A DNA stretch of 64,000 bases, taken from Bradyrhizobium diazoefficiens (GTDB lineage Bacteria > Pseudomonadota > Alphaproteobacteria > Rhizobiales > Xanthobacteraceae). The translations under genes were made by a program, and so were the position numbers. The notes beneath the pieces were generated by a model. It was not told the DNA's origin. It saw only the letters and a program-made list of their open reading frames with translations, and ran no database searches. Location of the stretch: contig NZ_CP067100.1 of NCBI RefSeq assembly GCF_016616235.1, positions 7,003,001 through 7,067,000 of the forward strand. The letters are read 5' to 3'. Numbering within the stretch: the first letter of the stretch is position 1; each line of letters begins with the position of its first letter. Shown here in pieces: positions 55,376 through 63,700 of the stretch.

Positions 55376-55577
55376 GGCAGCCCCCTCCAGCCAAATTGCT
55401 AATGATGTCCTAACGCCTGACCGCCGCGCCGGTTCCGCTCATGCAACCCTTTAGACTCCCTAAGCAATGCAGACTTTGATCCGCGGGTTGGCCGCCTTTC
55501 GTGCCGCACCATCAACGCGCATTACCAGTCTATTTATCCCTTTCTGCAAAAAATGCGTGAGTAGGGGGAATTTCATC

Positions 55578-57674
55578 ATGCTTCGACGTCTGACCGTCTC
55601 GGCGCTGCTGCAGTCCGTGATCGCCCTTCTTGCGGCCTGCGTGGTGGCGCTGCTGGTGACGAGCGCCTGGCAGTCCTGGGAGCGGTTGCGGGCAACGGGC
55701 CACATCGCGGCCGTGGCCGAGGCTTCGGCGAACGCGTTCAAGGCGATGCACAATCTTCGCACCGATCGCTCCTCGACCCCGCGGGTGCTGAACGGCGAAG
55801 CGCCGGCATCGCCCGAAATCGAAAAATTCCTGCGCGGCATTCAGGACGCCGGGATGCCGGCGATCCGCGCCACCGCAGCGCTGCTGCCCACGATTCCATT
55901 CACCGAACAGGCCACCTTGCTCGTCAATCTGAACCAGCAGGTCGACCGACTGGTGACGCTCCAGCGCGAAGCCTGGGACGAGATGCGCAAGCCGAAAAAG
56001 GCGCGGCGGGCAGCCCTGTCGAAAGACTATACCGACCACACCGGCGCGCTGCTTGCGACGCTGGAGGAGATCTCGGCGCGCCTGACCGGGGTCGTCAACC
56101 ACAACGATCCCTTGATCGACCAGCTGCTGTCGATCAAGCAGGCGGCCTGGCTGCTGCGCAATTCCGCGGGCGAGGCTTCGGACCTGGTCTCGACCGGCCT
56201 TGTGGCAACCGGCAGCCTGCCACTGGAAGCACAGCAGACCTACACCAAATTCGTCGGCGCGATCGAGAATGCCTGGAGCGGGCTCGAGTCCGCAACGCTC
56301 GGCATGAAGCTGTCGCCAGAGCTCGCAAATGCGATGAATGCGGCCAAGGGCGCTTATTTCAACGCTGATTATCTCGCCCTGCGCGACCGGCTGATCGACC
56401 AGATCATGGTGGGATCGAAGACCGACATGAGCGCCGACCAGTGGACGCAGCTGACCGCACAGCGCATGGGCACCGCGGTGGCGGTGGCCGAACGCGCGCT
56501 CGACGAGGCGCGCGACTATGCGGCCGTCCAGTACGCGTCGGCGGGCCGTGCGCTCGCGGTCCAGATCGCGATGCTGGTGTTCGCGACGCTTCTGACGGCC
56601 GGGGCGATGCTCACCGTCACGCGCCGCGTCATCCGCCCGCTGCACAATATCCGCGACGCCATGCTCAAGGTTGCCGGCGGCGACCTCACCGTCGACAGCG
56701 GCTATCTCGACCGCAAGGACGAGATCGGCGCGCTTGCCGGCGCGCTCGAAACCTTCAAGCAGCAAGCGCAGGACAAGCTCCAGATCGAGGCGCAGGAGCG
56801 CGAGCACAATGCCGGCGCGGTGGCGCACCAGCGCGCGGTCGAGGCCTCCATCGGCGAATTCGAGGTCCTGGTGCGCGGCACACTCGCGCAATTGGGCCAG
56901 GCCTCCGGCACGATGCGCCAGACAGCCGCGGAGCTCTCCGCCGTCTCGCAAAAAACTAACGAGCGGGTGCAGACCGCCGGAAAGGCCTCGAGCGATGCTT
57001 CCGGCAGTGTCGATAGCGTTGCGGCCGCCGCCGAGGAACTCTCCGCCTCCATCAACGACATCAGCCAGCAGGCCGCCCATGCCGCGGGCATCGCCGGCCG
57101 CGCGGTCAGCCAGGCGCGCGACACCGACGGCACCGTGCAGGGCCTCGCCAGCTCGGCCAGCCGCATCGGCGAGGTCGTCGGCCTGATCAACACGATCGCA
57201 GCGCAGACCAATCTGCTGGCGCTGAACGCGACGATCGAGGCCGCACGCGCCGGCGACGCCGGTCGCGGCTTCGCCGTGGTCGCCTCCGAGGTGAAGTCGC
57301 TGGCGAGCCAGACCGCGAAGGCGACGGAGGATATTTCGGAGCAGATCGCCGACATCCAGAAGGTCGCGGGCGATGCGATCAGCGCGATCCAGGCGATCGG
57401 CGGCATCATCGGCGAGGTCAATGAAGTGGCCACCGCCATCGCCGCGGCCGTGCAGGAGCAGGGCGCCGCCACGCAGGAAATCACCCGCAGCACGCAATAC
57501 GCGGCGCAAGGCACCAGGAACGTCTCCGACAACATCACCGGCGTGAAGGCCGATGCCGACACCGCGGCCGGCGCGGCGGAGAACGTCAAGCAGGCGTCCG
57601 AGATGCTGGAGACGCAAAGCCGTCAGCTCGGCCAGCAGGTCAGCGATTTCCTGGGGAAGATCCGCGCAGCGTAG
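55578..57674 (+). CDS. Methyl-accepting chemotaxis protein
   Basis: 698 residues from ATG 55578 (GGGGG 9 bp upstream). TM1 about 9-30, long periplasmic helical sensor domain about 35-325, TM2 about 325-347, HAMP about 347-400 (RPLHNIRDAMLKVAGGDL), and the signalling domain with the conserved hairpin tip INTIAAQTNLLALNATIEAARAGDAGRGFAVVASEVKSLA (about 537-575; quoted in part by its core LNATIEAARAGD). Ligand unknown. No che genes nearby, so it signals to a distant cluster. Confidence 0.93.
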   Translation: MLRRLTVSALLQSVIALLAACVVALLVTSAWQSWERLRATGHIAAVAEASANAFKAMHNLRTDRSSTPRVLNGEAPASPEIEKFLRGIQDAGMPAIRATAALLPTIPFTEQATLLVNLNQQVDRLVTLQREAWDEMRKPKKARRAALSKDYTDHTGALLATLEEISARLTGVVNHNDPLIDQLLSIKQAAWLLRNSAGEASDLVSTGLVATGSLPLEAQQTYTKFVGAIENAWSGLESATLGMKLSPELANAMNAAKGAYFNADYLALRDRLIDQIMVGSKTDMSADQWTQLTAQRMGTAVAVAERALDEARDYAAVQYASAGRALAVQIAMLVFATLLTAGAMLTVTRRVIRPLHNIRDAMLKVAGGDLTVDSGYLDRKDEIGALAGALETFKQQAQDKLQIEAQEREHNAGAVAHQRAVEASIGEFEVLVRGTLAQLGQASGTMRQTAAELSAVSQKTNERVQTAGKASSDASGSVDSVAAAAEELSASINDISQQAAHAAGIAGRAVSQARDTDGTVQGLASSASRIGEVVGLINTIAAQTNLLALNATIEAARAGDAGRGFAVVASEVKSLASQTAKATEDISEQIADIQKVAGDAISAIQAIGGIIGEVNEVATAIAAAVQEQGAATQEITRSTQYAAQGTRNVSDNITGVKADADTAAGAAENVKQASEMLETQSRQLGQQVSDFLGKIRAA

Positions 57675-57719
57675 GTCGTGGGTATGCGCAAGCAAGTGCC
57701 GCGAGCCTCTTGAAGCCTC

Positions 57720-58373
57720 CTACTCCTTCGCCACCACGGGCACCTGGCGGAATTTGGCGCGGACCGATTCCGGCAGCGGGGAGAAGTTCATGGCGACGCC
57801 GCGGCCATCGTTGGCGTTGCGGCCCGCGACCACCAGGCCGCCGGCGCCCGCGACGATGTCGCCCTTGCGCAAGGTGGGGTCGTCCTCGACTTTGACCTGG
57901 GCGAGCCCGACCGGATCCTTGCCGTTGCAGGTGCAGCCGGCAACCAGCTCGTTGCGGTAGCGGAAGGCGTTGGGCAGGTCGGAATAGGATTTTCCGTTTT
58001 CCGTCGCGGCATCGTCGATGTTGCTGCCATAGACCAGCGATGTCTCGGACGCCGGGCAAAAACTCTTGCAGGACTGGGCCTTGCTCTCGGAATCATTTCC
58101 CTGCGCCGGGAAGTAGCGGCCATCGCAGCCGCGCACGCAATAGGCCGTGCCGCCGCCATAGCTGGAACGCGAACGTGGCGCCTCATAGCGGGGCATGTCG
58201 TCGTTCGGGAACGGCATACGGATCTGCGGCGGCGGACGCATCCGGAATCCGCCGAACAGGGCCGAGAAGAAATCCTCCGCATGCGCGGACGGCGTCACCG
58301 CTAGGCCAAGAGAAGCGACCGCAAACAATGCCGCCACGCCACCGGCCAGTTTGCCGATCGAACGTCTGTTCAT
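57720..58373 (-). CDS. DUF2865 secreted protein
   Basis: 217 residues. Signal peptide about 1-32 (TPSAHAED). DUF2865 features: CVRGCDGRYFPAQG, CKSFCPASETSLVYGSNID and AGCTCNGKDPVGLA, giving six or more cysteines for periplasmic disulfides. Function unknown. Begins 16 bp after the L,D-transpeptidase stop, so both are one operon. Confidence 0.9.
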   Translation of the reverse strand: MNRRSIGKLAGGVAALFAVASLGLAVTPSAHAEDFFSALFGGFRMRPPPQIRMPFPNDDMPRYEAPRSRSSYGGGTAYCVRGCDGRYFPAQGNDSESKAQSCKSFCPASETSLVYGSNIDDAATENGKSYSDLPNAFRYRNELVAGCTCNGKDPVGLAQVKVEDDPTLRKGDIVAGAGGLVVAGRNANDGRGVAMNFSPLPESVRAKFRQVPVVAKE

Positions 58374-58389
58374 GTGACCTCTCGCACTC

Positions 58390-59178
58390 CTAGTTCACGG
58401 CCGACGTCGGGATGTTCAGCGCCTGCCGTCCCGAGGGCAGCGTCGTCACCGCCGGGCGCTTGCGAACGGGATCGCCGCCTTTGGCCATCAGCGGGGCGTT
58501 TTTCGGCAGTACCACGACCTTGGCGCCGACATTGACGCGGCTGAACAGGTCAATGACGCCCTCATTGGTCATGCGGATGCAGCCGGAGGAGACGAACTTT
58601 CCGATCGTGGTTGGATCGTTGGTGCCGTGGATGCGGTATTCGCTGCTGCCCAGATACATCGCGCGCGCGCCGAGCGGATTGCCGGGGCCGCCGGCGACGA
58701 AGCGCGGCAGATAAGGCTGGCGCGCGATCATCTCGGCCGGCGGATGCCAGTCCGGCCACTCGGCCTTGCGGCTGATGCTCTGCACGCCCGACCAGGTAAA
58801 ACCGTCGCGGCCGACGCCGACGCCGTAGCGGATGGCGCGTCCGCCTCCGAGCACATAGTAAAGATAAGTGTTGGCGGTATCGATCACGATGGTGCCGGCC
58901 GGCTCGCCGCGGTCGAAGCTGACGATCTGCCGGCGCAGCCGGTCGGGCAACGCGGCGTCCTCGTCCGTGGCCTGCGGCTCATCGGTGACGTAGCCTTGGC
59001 CGGCATAGCCTCGCGAATAGGTCTGGTCCTGGGGATAGAGCTGCGGCTGCATCGGCGCATAGCCGAAGGTTTGCGCGCCGGCGGCGCCGAAGGGCATCGC
59101 GAGCAGAGTGGCCGCAAAGGCAAAAGCGGTAGCGGCGCGCGGCGAGAAGCGGCGGCGGACGGCAAGGAACGTTGTCAT
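58390..59178 (-). CDS. L,D-transpeptidase (YkuD domain)
   Basis: 262 residues. Signal-type N terminus, then YkuD domain with the catalytic motif HGTNDPTTIG ... SSGCIRMTNEG (His and Cys present), ALGARAMYLGSSEYRIHG. Makes 3-3 peptidoglycan cross-links or anchors proteins to the wall. The Tyr/Gln-rich linker to about residue 75 is low complexity. Divergent from the AI-2E-type transporter. Confidence 0.94.
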   Translation of the reverse strand: MTTFLAVRRRFSPRAATAFAFAATLLAMPFGAAGAQTFGYAPMQPQLYPQDQTYSRGYAGQGYVTDEPQATDEDAALPDRLRRQIVSFDRGEPAGTIVIDTANTYLYYVLGGGRAIRYGVGVGRDGFTWSGVQSISRKAEWPDWHPPAEMIARQPYLPRFVAGGPGNPLGARAMYLGSSEYRIHGTNDPTTIGKFVSSGCIRMTNEGVIDLFSRVNVGAKVVVLPKNAPLMAKGGDPVRKRPAVTTLPSGRQALNIPTSAVN

Positions 59179-59339
59179 GTGCTGCCCCGTTGGATGTGTG
59201 CATCAGGGTGATGCGGCTTGCCAACAAACGCAGCCGAGGCGACTCAAGTTCCACCGCCTCCTGCGGCAGCAACGTCACAGTCAAGCGAGCACGGCTTCAC
59301 GAAGCCGCGATGGAACCGCCGCCCTTCTGGAGCGTTGGA

Positions 59340-60500
59340 ATGGTCAGCAGTGGGCGCGCGGAGGCTTCCGTGCGGGAGAGAAAGATTGTGCGCGTCCTTC
59401 CCGGTGAACGTCTGATTTCCGGCAACAGCGAAGGCGCCCCGCTTCCCGACAGCCATAGCGAGCTACCGCCGGTGATCCGCCGCACCGAGTTCGTCGCCTT
59501 CGCGCTCGCGGGCCTGCTGCTGATCGCAATCGTGGCCGTGCTCTATGTTGGGAAGGCGTTCTTCCTCCCCGTGGTGATGGCCTTCGTCATCGGCACCATG
59601 CTGTCGCCGGCTGCGACCTTTCTGGAGCAGCGGAGGGTGCCGCGCGGGCTCGGCGCCGTCCTGATCGTGGTCGCCGTGACGACCGTGGTCGCCTTCGTCG
59701 TGGCACTGATCGCCTCACCGGTGATGGAGTGGAGCTCGCGCCTGCCGGAGCTCGGCGCGCAGCTGAAGGACAAGCTGCACGTGTTCGACCGGCCGCTGGC
59801 GCTGTGGCAGGAGCTGCAAGCCATGGTCGGCGGCGCCGACGGGCTGCCGAGCGTCCAGCTGCCGAAATTCGAATGGGTGCAGCCGACGCTGGAATTCCTG
59901 TCGCCGACCTTCACCGAATTCCTGCTGTTCTTCGTCACGCTGATCCTGTTCATCGCGAGCTGGCGCGATCTGCGGCGAGCGCTAATCATGACCTTCAGCG
60001 ATCACGACGCGCGGCTGCGGACACTGCGGATCCTCAACGAGATCGAGGTCCATCTCGGCAACTATCTCCTGACCGTCACGCTCATCAATATCGGCGTCGG
60101 CGTCGCTACCGGCATCGTCTGCGCGCTCACTCACATGCCCAATCCCGCCGGTCTCGGCGCGTTGGCAGCGACCCTCAACTTCATCCCGATCATCGGGCCG
60201 ATCGCGATGTTCGCCATCCTGGTCGTGGTGGGGCTCGTCGCCTTTCCGACCATCGGCAGCGGCCTGCTGGCCGCCCTTGCCTTCGGCGGCATCACGTTCC
60301 TGGAGGGACACTTCGTCACGCCGACCATCATCGGGCGGCGGCTGGCGCTGAACGCGCTCGCCGTGCTGCTCGCGCTCGCGTTCTGGACCTGGCTGTGGGG
60401 GCCGATGGGCGCGTTCCTGTCGTCGCCGCTGCTGATCGTCGCGCTGATCCTGAAAGAGCATCTGCTGCCGGCGGATGCACCGCAATTACCGCAGGGATGA
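59340..60500 (+). CDS. AI-2E-type family transporter (PerM/YdiK)
   Basis: 386 residues from ATG 59340 (59310 also possible). About eight TM helices; FLPVVMAFVIGTMLSPA at the N terminus and GGITFLEGHFVTPTIIGRRLALNALAVL, PMGAFLSSPLLIV in the C-terminal half mark the family. Members export small molecules, including autoinducer-2 or sodium; substrate here unknown. Start of a plus-strand run with the YqjD-like, YqjE-like and OpgC genes. Confidence 0.9.
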   Translation: MVSSGRAEASVRERKIVRVLPGERLISGNSEGAPLPDSHSELPPVIRRTEFVAFALAGLLLIAIVAVLYVGKAFFLPVVMAFVIGTMLSPAATFLEQRRVPRGLGAVLIVVAVTTVVAFVVALIASPVMEWSSRLPELGAQLKDKLHVFDRPLALWQELQAMVGGADGLPSVQLPKFEWVQPTLEFLSPTFTEFLLFFVTLILFIASWRDLRRALIMTFSDHDARLRTLRILNEIEVHLGNYLLTVTLINIGVGVATGIVCALTHMPNPAGLGALAATLNFIPIIGPIAMFAILVVVGLVAFPTIGSGLLAALAFGGITFLEGHFVTPTIIGRRLALNALAVLLALAFWTWLWGPMGAFLSSPLLIVALILKEHLLPADAPQLPQG

Positions 60501-60578
60501 CCGGTTTCCGCGAACGGAACTTCCCCGGCGACGAAACGTTTTCCGGCTATCTCAGCCGTCAACAGTTCGGAGCTCCTG

Positions 60579-60950
60579 ATGTCCACGCCCAATGCCGAAG
60601 CCGGGATGCGAGACTGGACCGACAAAGCCACCAGAGAACGCCTCGAGAAGGATGTAGCAGCCGTGAAAAGCGATATCGCCGCCCTCACCGATCAGATCAC
60701 CGACGCGCTCAATACTTTTGCCAATTCCACCAGCAAGCAGGCCCGGCGCGGCTATCGCCAGGCGCGCGAGAACATGGATTCGGCGATCGACGACATGTCG
60801 GAGCGCGGTAGCGCCATGATGGGTGCCGCGCAGGACGCCTATGGCTCGATCGAGGAGACGCTCGAAGACGCGATCACGCAGCGGCCGCTCGCGACCGTCG
60901 GGCTCGCGCTCGGCATCGGCTTCCTGATCGGCGCCGCCTGGCGGCGGTAA
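60579..60950 (+). CDS. YqjD/ElaB-like membrane-anchored protein (DUF883)
   Basis: 123 residues. Soluble helical N terminus (VAAVKSDIAALTDQITDALNTFAN), then a C-terminal TM helix RPLATVGLALGIGFLIGAAWRR with the family GxxxG and terminal arginines. E. coli YqjD and ElaB tether ribosomes to the inner membrane in stationary phase; same role inferred. Next gene is YqjE-like, as in E. coli. Confidence 0.88.
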   Translation: MSTPNAEAGMRDWTDKATRERLEKDVAAVKSDIAALTDQITDALNTFANSTSKQARRGYRQARENMDSAIDDMSERGSAMMGAAQDAYGSIEETLEDAITQRPLATVGLALGIGFLIGAAWRR

Positions 60951-61028
60951 GGCCCGCGCAACGGATCGAGATGCCGGCACCGCGCCGGCGCTGCCGCGCG
61001 GGCTTGTGGGGATTTGAGGAGCAAGGCC

Positions 61029-61484
61029 ATGTTTCAGCGCATCATCGATGGGATCAGTGCATCCACCGGCACGACGGTGCGGCTGACCTCGCTTGCCGCA
61101 GGCGCCGCATTCGCGCTCTTCATCACCACCTGCTTCCTGTGCGCGGCGGCGTTCATCTCGGTGCTCGAGAAATATGGTCCCGTGCAGGCGTGCCTTGCCG
61201 GCGCCGGCGTCTTCTTCCTGCTGACCTTGACCGCGGCGGCGAGCTATTGGGCCTACAAGCGGCAGCTTCGCAAGGAAGCCCACATCGCTGCCGAGCGCGC
61301 CGCGAAGTCGGCGGCGCACAGCATGCTCGCGGACCCCATGCTGCTCGCCACGGGACTCCAGATCGTCCGCGCCGTCGGCATCAAGCGGCTCTGGCCGATC
61401 CTGGCAATCGGCGGCGTCGCGCTCGGAATCATGGCGAGCCGTGCCGGCGTCTCCGACGAAGCCTCGGCTGAACCGGCCGAGTAA
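61029..61484 (+). CDS. YqjE/holin-superfamily-like membrane protein
   Basis: 151 residues from ATG 61029 with GAGGAG 8 bp upstream. Two TM helices at about 24-44 and 54-74, a charged linker, and a third at about 118-138 (RLWPILAIGGVALGIMASRAG). The arrangement after the YqjD-like gene mirrors yqjD-yqjE. Families called 'phage holin' match such proteins, but no phage genes are present. Confidence 0.8.
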   Translation: MFQRIIDGISASTGTTVRLTSLAAGAAFALFITTCFLCAAAFISVLEKYGPVQACLAGAGVFFLLTLTAAASYWAYKRQLRKEAHIAAERAAKSAAHSMLADPMLLATGLQIVRAVGIKRLWPILAIGGVALGIMASRAGVSDEASAEPAE

Positions 61485-61666
61485 GGGCGGAGCCGTCAGA
61501 GAATTTATCGCAAGTCAGACAAACGAATCCATTGGAATTCAGGGGGATTGGTCCGGCGCCATTTTTCGGCAGCCGGGAAAAATCTGCCCCTCACGCAAAC
61601 GCTACTCGGATGAGCAGGCGGTTGCCGCTAAAAGCATCACCCTGATTCCAAAAGCTATTTTACTCA
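61485..61666. other. Intergenic region before opgC-like gene
   Basis: 182 bp. Relatively AT-rich near its right end (CTATTTTACTCAATGAAAATG), likely the promoter of the OpgC gene. No hairpin terminator or gene could be supported. Confidence 0.4.
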
Positions 61667-62809
61667 ATGAAAATGTCCGTCAAGGCGAATCTCGCCGCAT
61701 TCCGTCACGACCCCAGGCTGTATTTGACGCTCGGCATCGCCAACTGGTCGGTGTTCGTCGATCACATTCCGAACAACGTCGTCAATCTGCTGACGCTGCG
61801 CAATTTCGGCTTCAGCGGTGCGGCCGATTTGTTCGTATTCGTGGTCGGCTATGGTGTCGTCATCATCCACGGCAGGATGGTGCTGGAGCGCGGCTATGTC
61901 GTCGCGGCCACGCGCATTTTCCGCCGGGTCTGGCGGCTCTACGCCGCCTACATCGTGCTGTTCGTGATCTATATCGACACCATCGCCTATGTCGCCTCGC
62001 AATCGATGGCGCCCGAGATCATCCACGACTATAACATCTCCGGGATTCTCGAGCACCCGCTGCGCATCCTGGTGCGCGGCCTCGTGCTGCAGGAGGAGCC
62101 GCTGAACCTCGACTTGTTGCAGCTGATGATCCCGCTGATGGCACTCCTTCCTTTCACGCTGTGGGGCCTGTTGCGGCGGCCGAACGTGACGCTCGCCGCA
62201 TCGATCGCCCTGTATCTGGCGGCGCGCTGGTTCGACTGGAATTTCCGCGTTTATCCCGATCAGGAGTGGACCTTCAATCCGCTGTGCTGGCAGATGCTGA
62301 TGGTGCTGGGCGGCTGGTTCGCCGTGACAGGCGCGCCCGGGCGGTCGCTGCGCGGCATGTCCTGGCTGCGGATCCTCGCCGGCGCCTATCTCATCTTCGC
62401 GATGGCCGTCACCCTGATGCGCCATTCGCCGACGCTGTCCGCCTATTTGCCGGACGTCTTCCTCAACGGCATCACGCCGACCGACAAGGAAAACCTCGCA
62501 CCCTATCGCGTGGTCCATTTCCTCGCGCTGGCGTTCCTGGCGACCCATCTCGTTCCGGCCGATCATCCCGGCCTGAACTGGCGGCCGCTTCAGGCGGTGA
62601 TCACCTGCGGCGAGGAATGGCTCGCCGTGTTCTGCGTCGGCGTGTTCCTGTCCTTTGCCGGCCATCTCGTCCTGATCACCGGCCCCAATCTGGTCGTGAT
62701 GCAGATCGTGGTGAGCATCATCGGCTTCGCCGCGATGACGGCGGTTGCCTACTATATCTCCTGGTCGAGACGGCAGGACCTGCCCGCCGCACTGCGGCAG
62801 CAGGCCTAA
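61667..62809 (+). CDS. opgC: OpgC-domain glucan succinyl/acyl-transferase
   Basis: 380 residues, about ten TM helices. Acyltransferase of the OpgC family that adds succinyl groups to periplasmic glucans. HDPRLYLTLGIANWSVFVDHIPNNVVN near the N terminus and FLALAFLATHLVPADHP are the diagnostic segments. Start at 61667 with a second ATG at 61673. Its stop codon TAA is the first three bases of the family G repeat. Confidence 0.9.
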   Translation: MKMSVKANLAAFRHDPRLYLTLGIANWSVFVDHIPNNVVNLLTLRNFGFSGAADLFVFVVGYGVVIIHGRMVLERGYVVAATRIFRRVWRLYAAYIVLFVIYIDTIAYVASQSMAPEIIHDYNISGILEHPLRILVRGLVLQEEPLNLDLLQLMIPLMALLPFTLWGLLRRPNVTLAASIALYLAARWFDWNFRVYPDQEWTFNPLCWQMLMVLGGWFAVTGAPGRSLRGMSWLRILAGAYLIFAMAVTLMRHSPTLSAYLPDVFLNGITPTDKENLAPYRVVHFLALAFLATHLVPADHPGLNWRPLQAVITCGEEWLAVFCVGVFLSFAGHLVLITGPNLVVMQIVVSIIGFAAMTAVAYYISWSRRQDLPAALRQQA

Positions 62810-62925
62810 AGCGCGATGAGATTGGAATGAATCGTGATCGCACTTTAGGTTGTTGTTTGAGCATGATCTTTTCGGAAAACCGCGGCGCACTTTTCCGGAT
62901 CATGCTTTAGCTAAAGAATCGCGCG
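62807..62925. repeat. Repeat family G copy 1, overlapping the opgC stop
   Basis: TAAAGCGCGATGAGATTGG at the left pairs with AATCGTGATCGCACTTTA (first hairpin); GCATGATCTTTTCGGAAAA pairs with CTTTTCCGGATCATGC (second hairpin). A second copy at 63596 also begins at a TAA stop codon. Confidence 0.92.
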
Positions 62926-62983
62926 ATTCTGCTAGGCCGAAAGCGGCCGCTGCGCTATGCCGGGTATCGTGAGGAGACCGGGC

Positions 62984-63598
62984 GTGGCGATGGTGAAAGG
63001 CGGGGGTGAAGAGGCCGGCAGCGCGCCCCGGCGCGGCCGGCCAAGGTCGATCGAAACCACCAACGCCATCCTCGAAAGCGCCTATGCGCTGATGGCCGCC
63101 GCCGGCCTTGCCGCCACCACCATTGATGCCGTCGCGCGCCATTCCGGCGTCTCCAAGATGACCATCTACAAATGGTGGCCGTCCCGCGAGGCGCTTTTGA
63201 TCGACGCCTTCCTCCACCATGCCGCGCAGATGCTGCCGCTGCCCCCAATGAGCTCCGGCAGCCCCGCGGCGCGCGCCCGCCGCCATGCCGCCGCCTATGC
63301 CGAAGCGCTCCAGGGCGAGTTTGGCAAGGTGCAGCTTGCCGTCATCTCCGAATGCATCTCGAAGACCGGCTCGGCCGAGCTGTTCTACGCCCGCTATTTG
63401 CAATTCCGCCGCGACGCGCTGGTCGAGATGATCGCGGCAGGCAAGGCCGACGGCAGCATCCAGGCGGACGCGCCGCCCGAGGATCTCTACGACGCGATCT
63501 ATGGCAGCCTGTTCTACCGCTACGTCTTCGGCATTGCGCCGATCACACCTGGCTATGCGCGCAACCTGGTCGATCTGGTATTGCGGCCGAAGGAGTAA
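62984..63598 (+). CDS. TetR/AcrR-family regulator
   Basis: 204 residues from GTG 62984 (GAGGAG 7 bp upstream; an ATG at 62957 would add 9). N-terminal helix-turn-helix about 27-75: RGRPRSIETTNAILESAYAL, AATTIDAVARHSGVSKMTIYKWWPSREALL. The C-terminal ligand-binding domain is the TetR_C_11-like type. Effector and targets unknown; neighbours on both sides are family G repeats, so no target gene is obvious. Confidence 0.9.
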   Translation: MAMVKGGGEEAGSAPRRGRPRSIETTNAILESAYALMAAAGLAATTIDAVARHSGVSKMTIYKWWPSREALLIDAFLHHAAQMLPLPPMSSGSPAARARRHAAAYAEALQGEFGKVQLAVISECISKTGSAELFYARYLQFRRDALVEMIAAGKADGSIQADAPPEDLYDAIYGSLFYRYVFGIAPITPGYARNLVDLVLRPKE

Positions 63599-63694
63599 AG
63601 CGCGATGAGATTGGATGAATCGTCATCGCTTTAGGTTGTTGTTTGAGCAAGATCTTTTCCGAAAACCGCAGGACACTTTTTCCGGATCATGCTC
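63596..63694. repeat. Repeat family G copy 2, overlapping the TetR stop
   Basis: TAAAGCGCGATGAGATTGG, TTTAGGTTGTTGTTTGAGC, GATCTTTTCCGAAAACCG and TTTTTCCGGATCATGCTC, aligned base for base with the copy at 62807 apart from a few changes. Also at a convergent junction, with the kinase gene. Confidence 0.92.
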
Positions 63695-63700
63695 TAACTC

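Noticed and set aside
61029..61484. Phage holin / prophage remnant
   Set aside because: Only a membrane topology similarity; it follows a YqjD-like gene as yqjE does, and no lysis, capsid or integrase genes are present.
62984..63598. TetR gene as regulator of the RND pump
   Set aside because: The RND operon is 53 kb away and its upstream gap has no recognisable shared palindrome; no evidence for the link.
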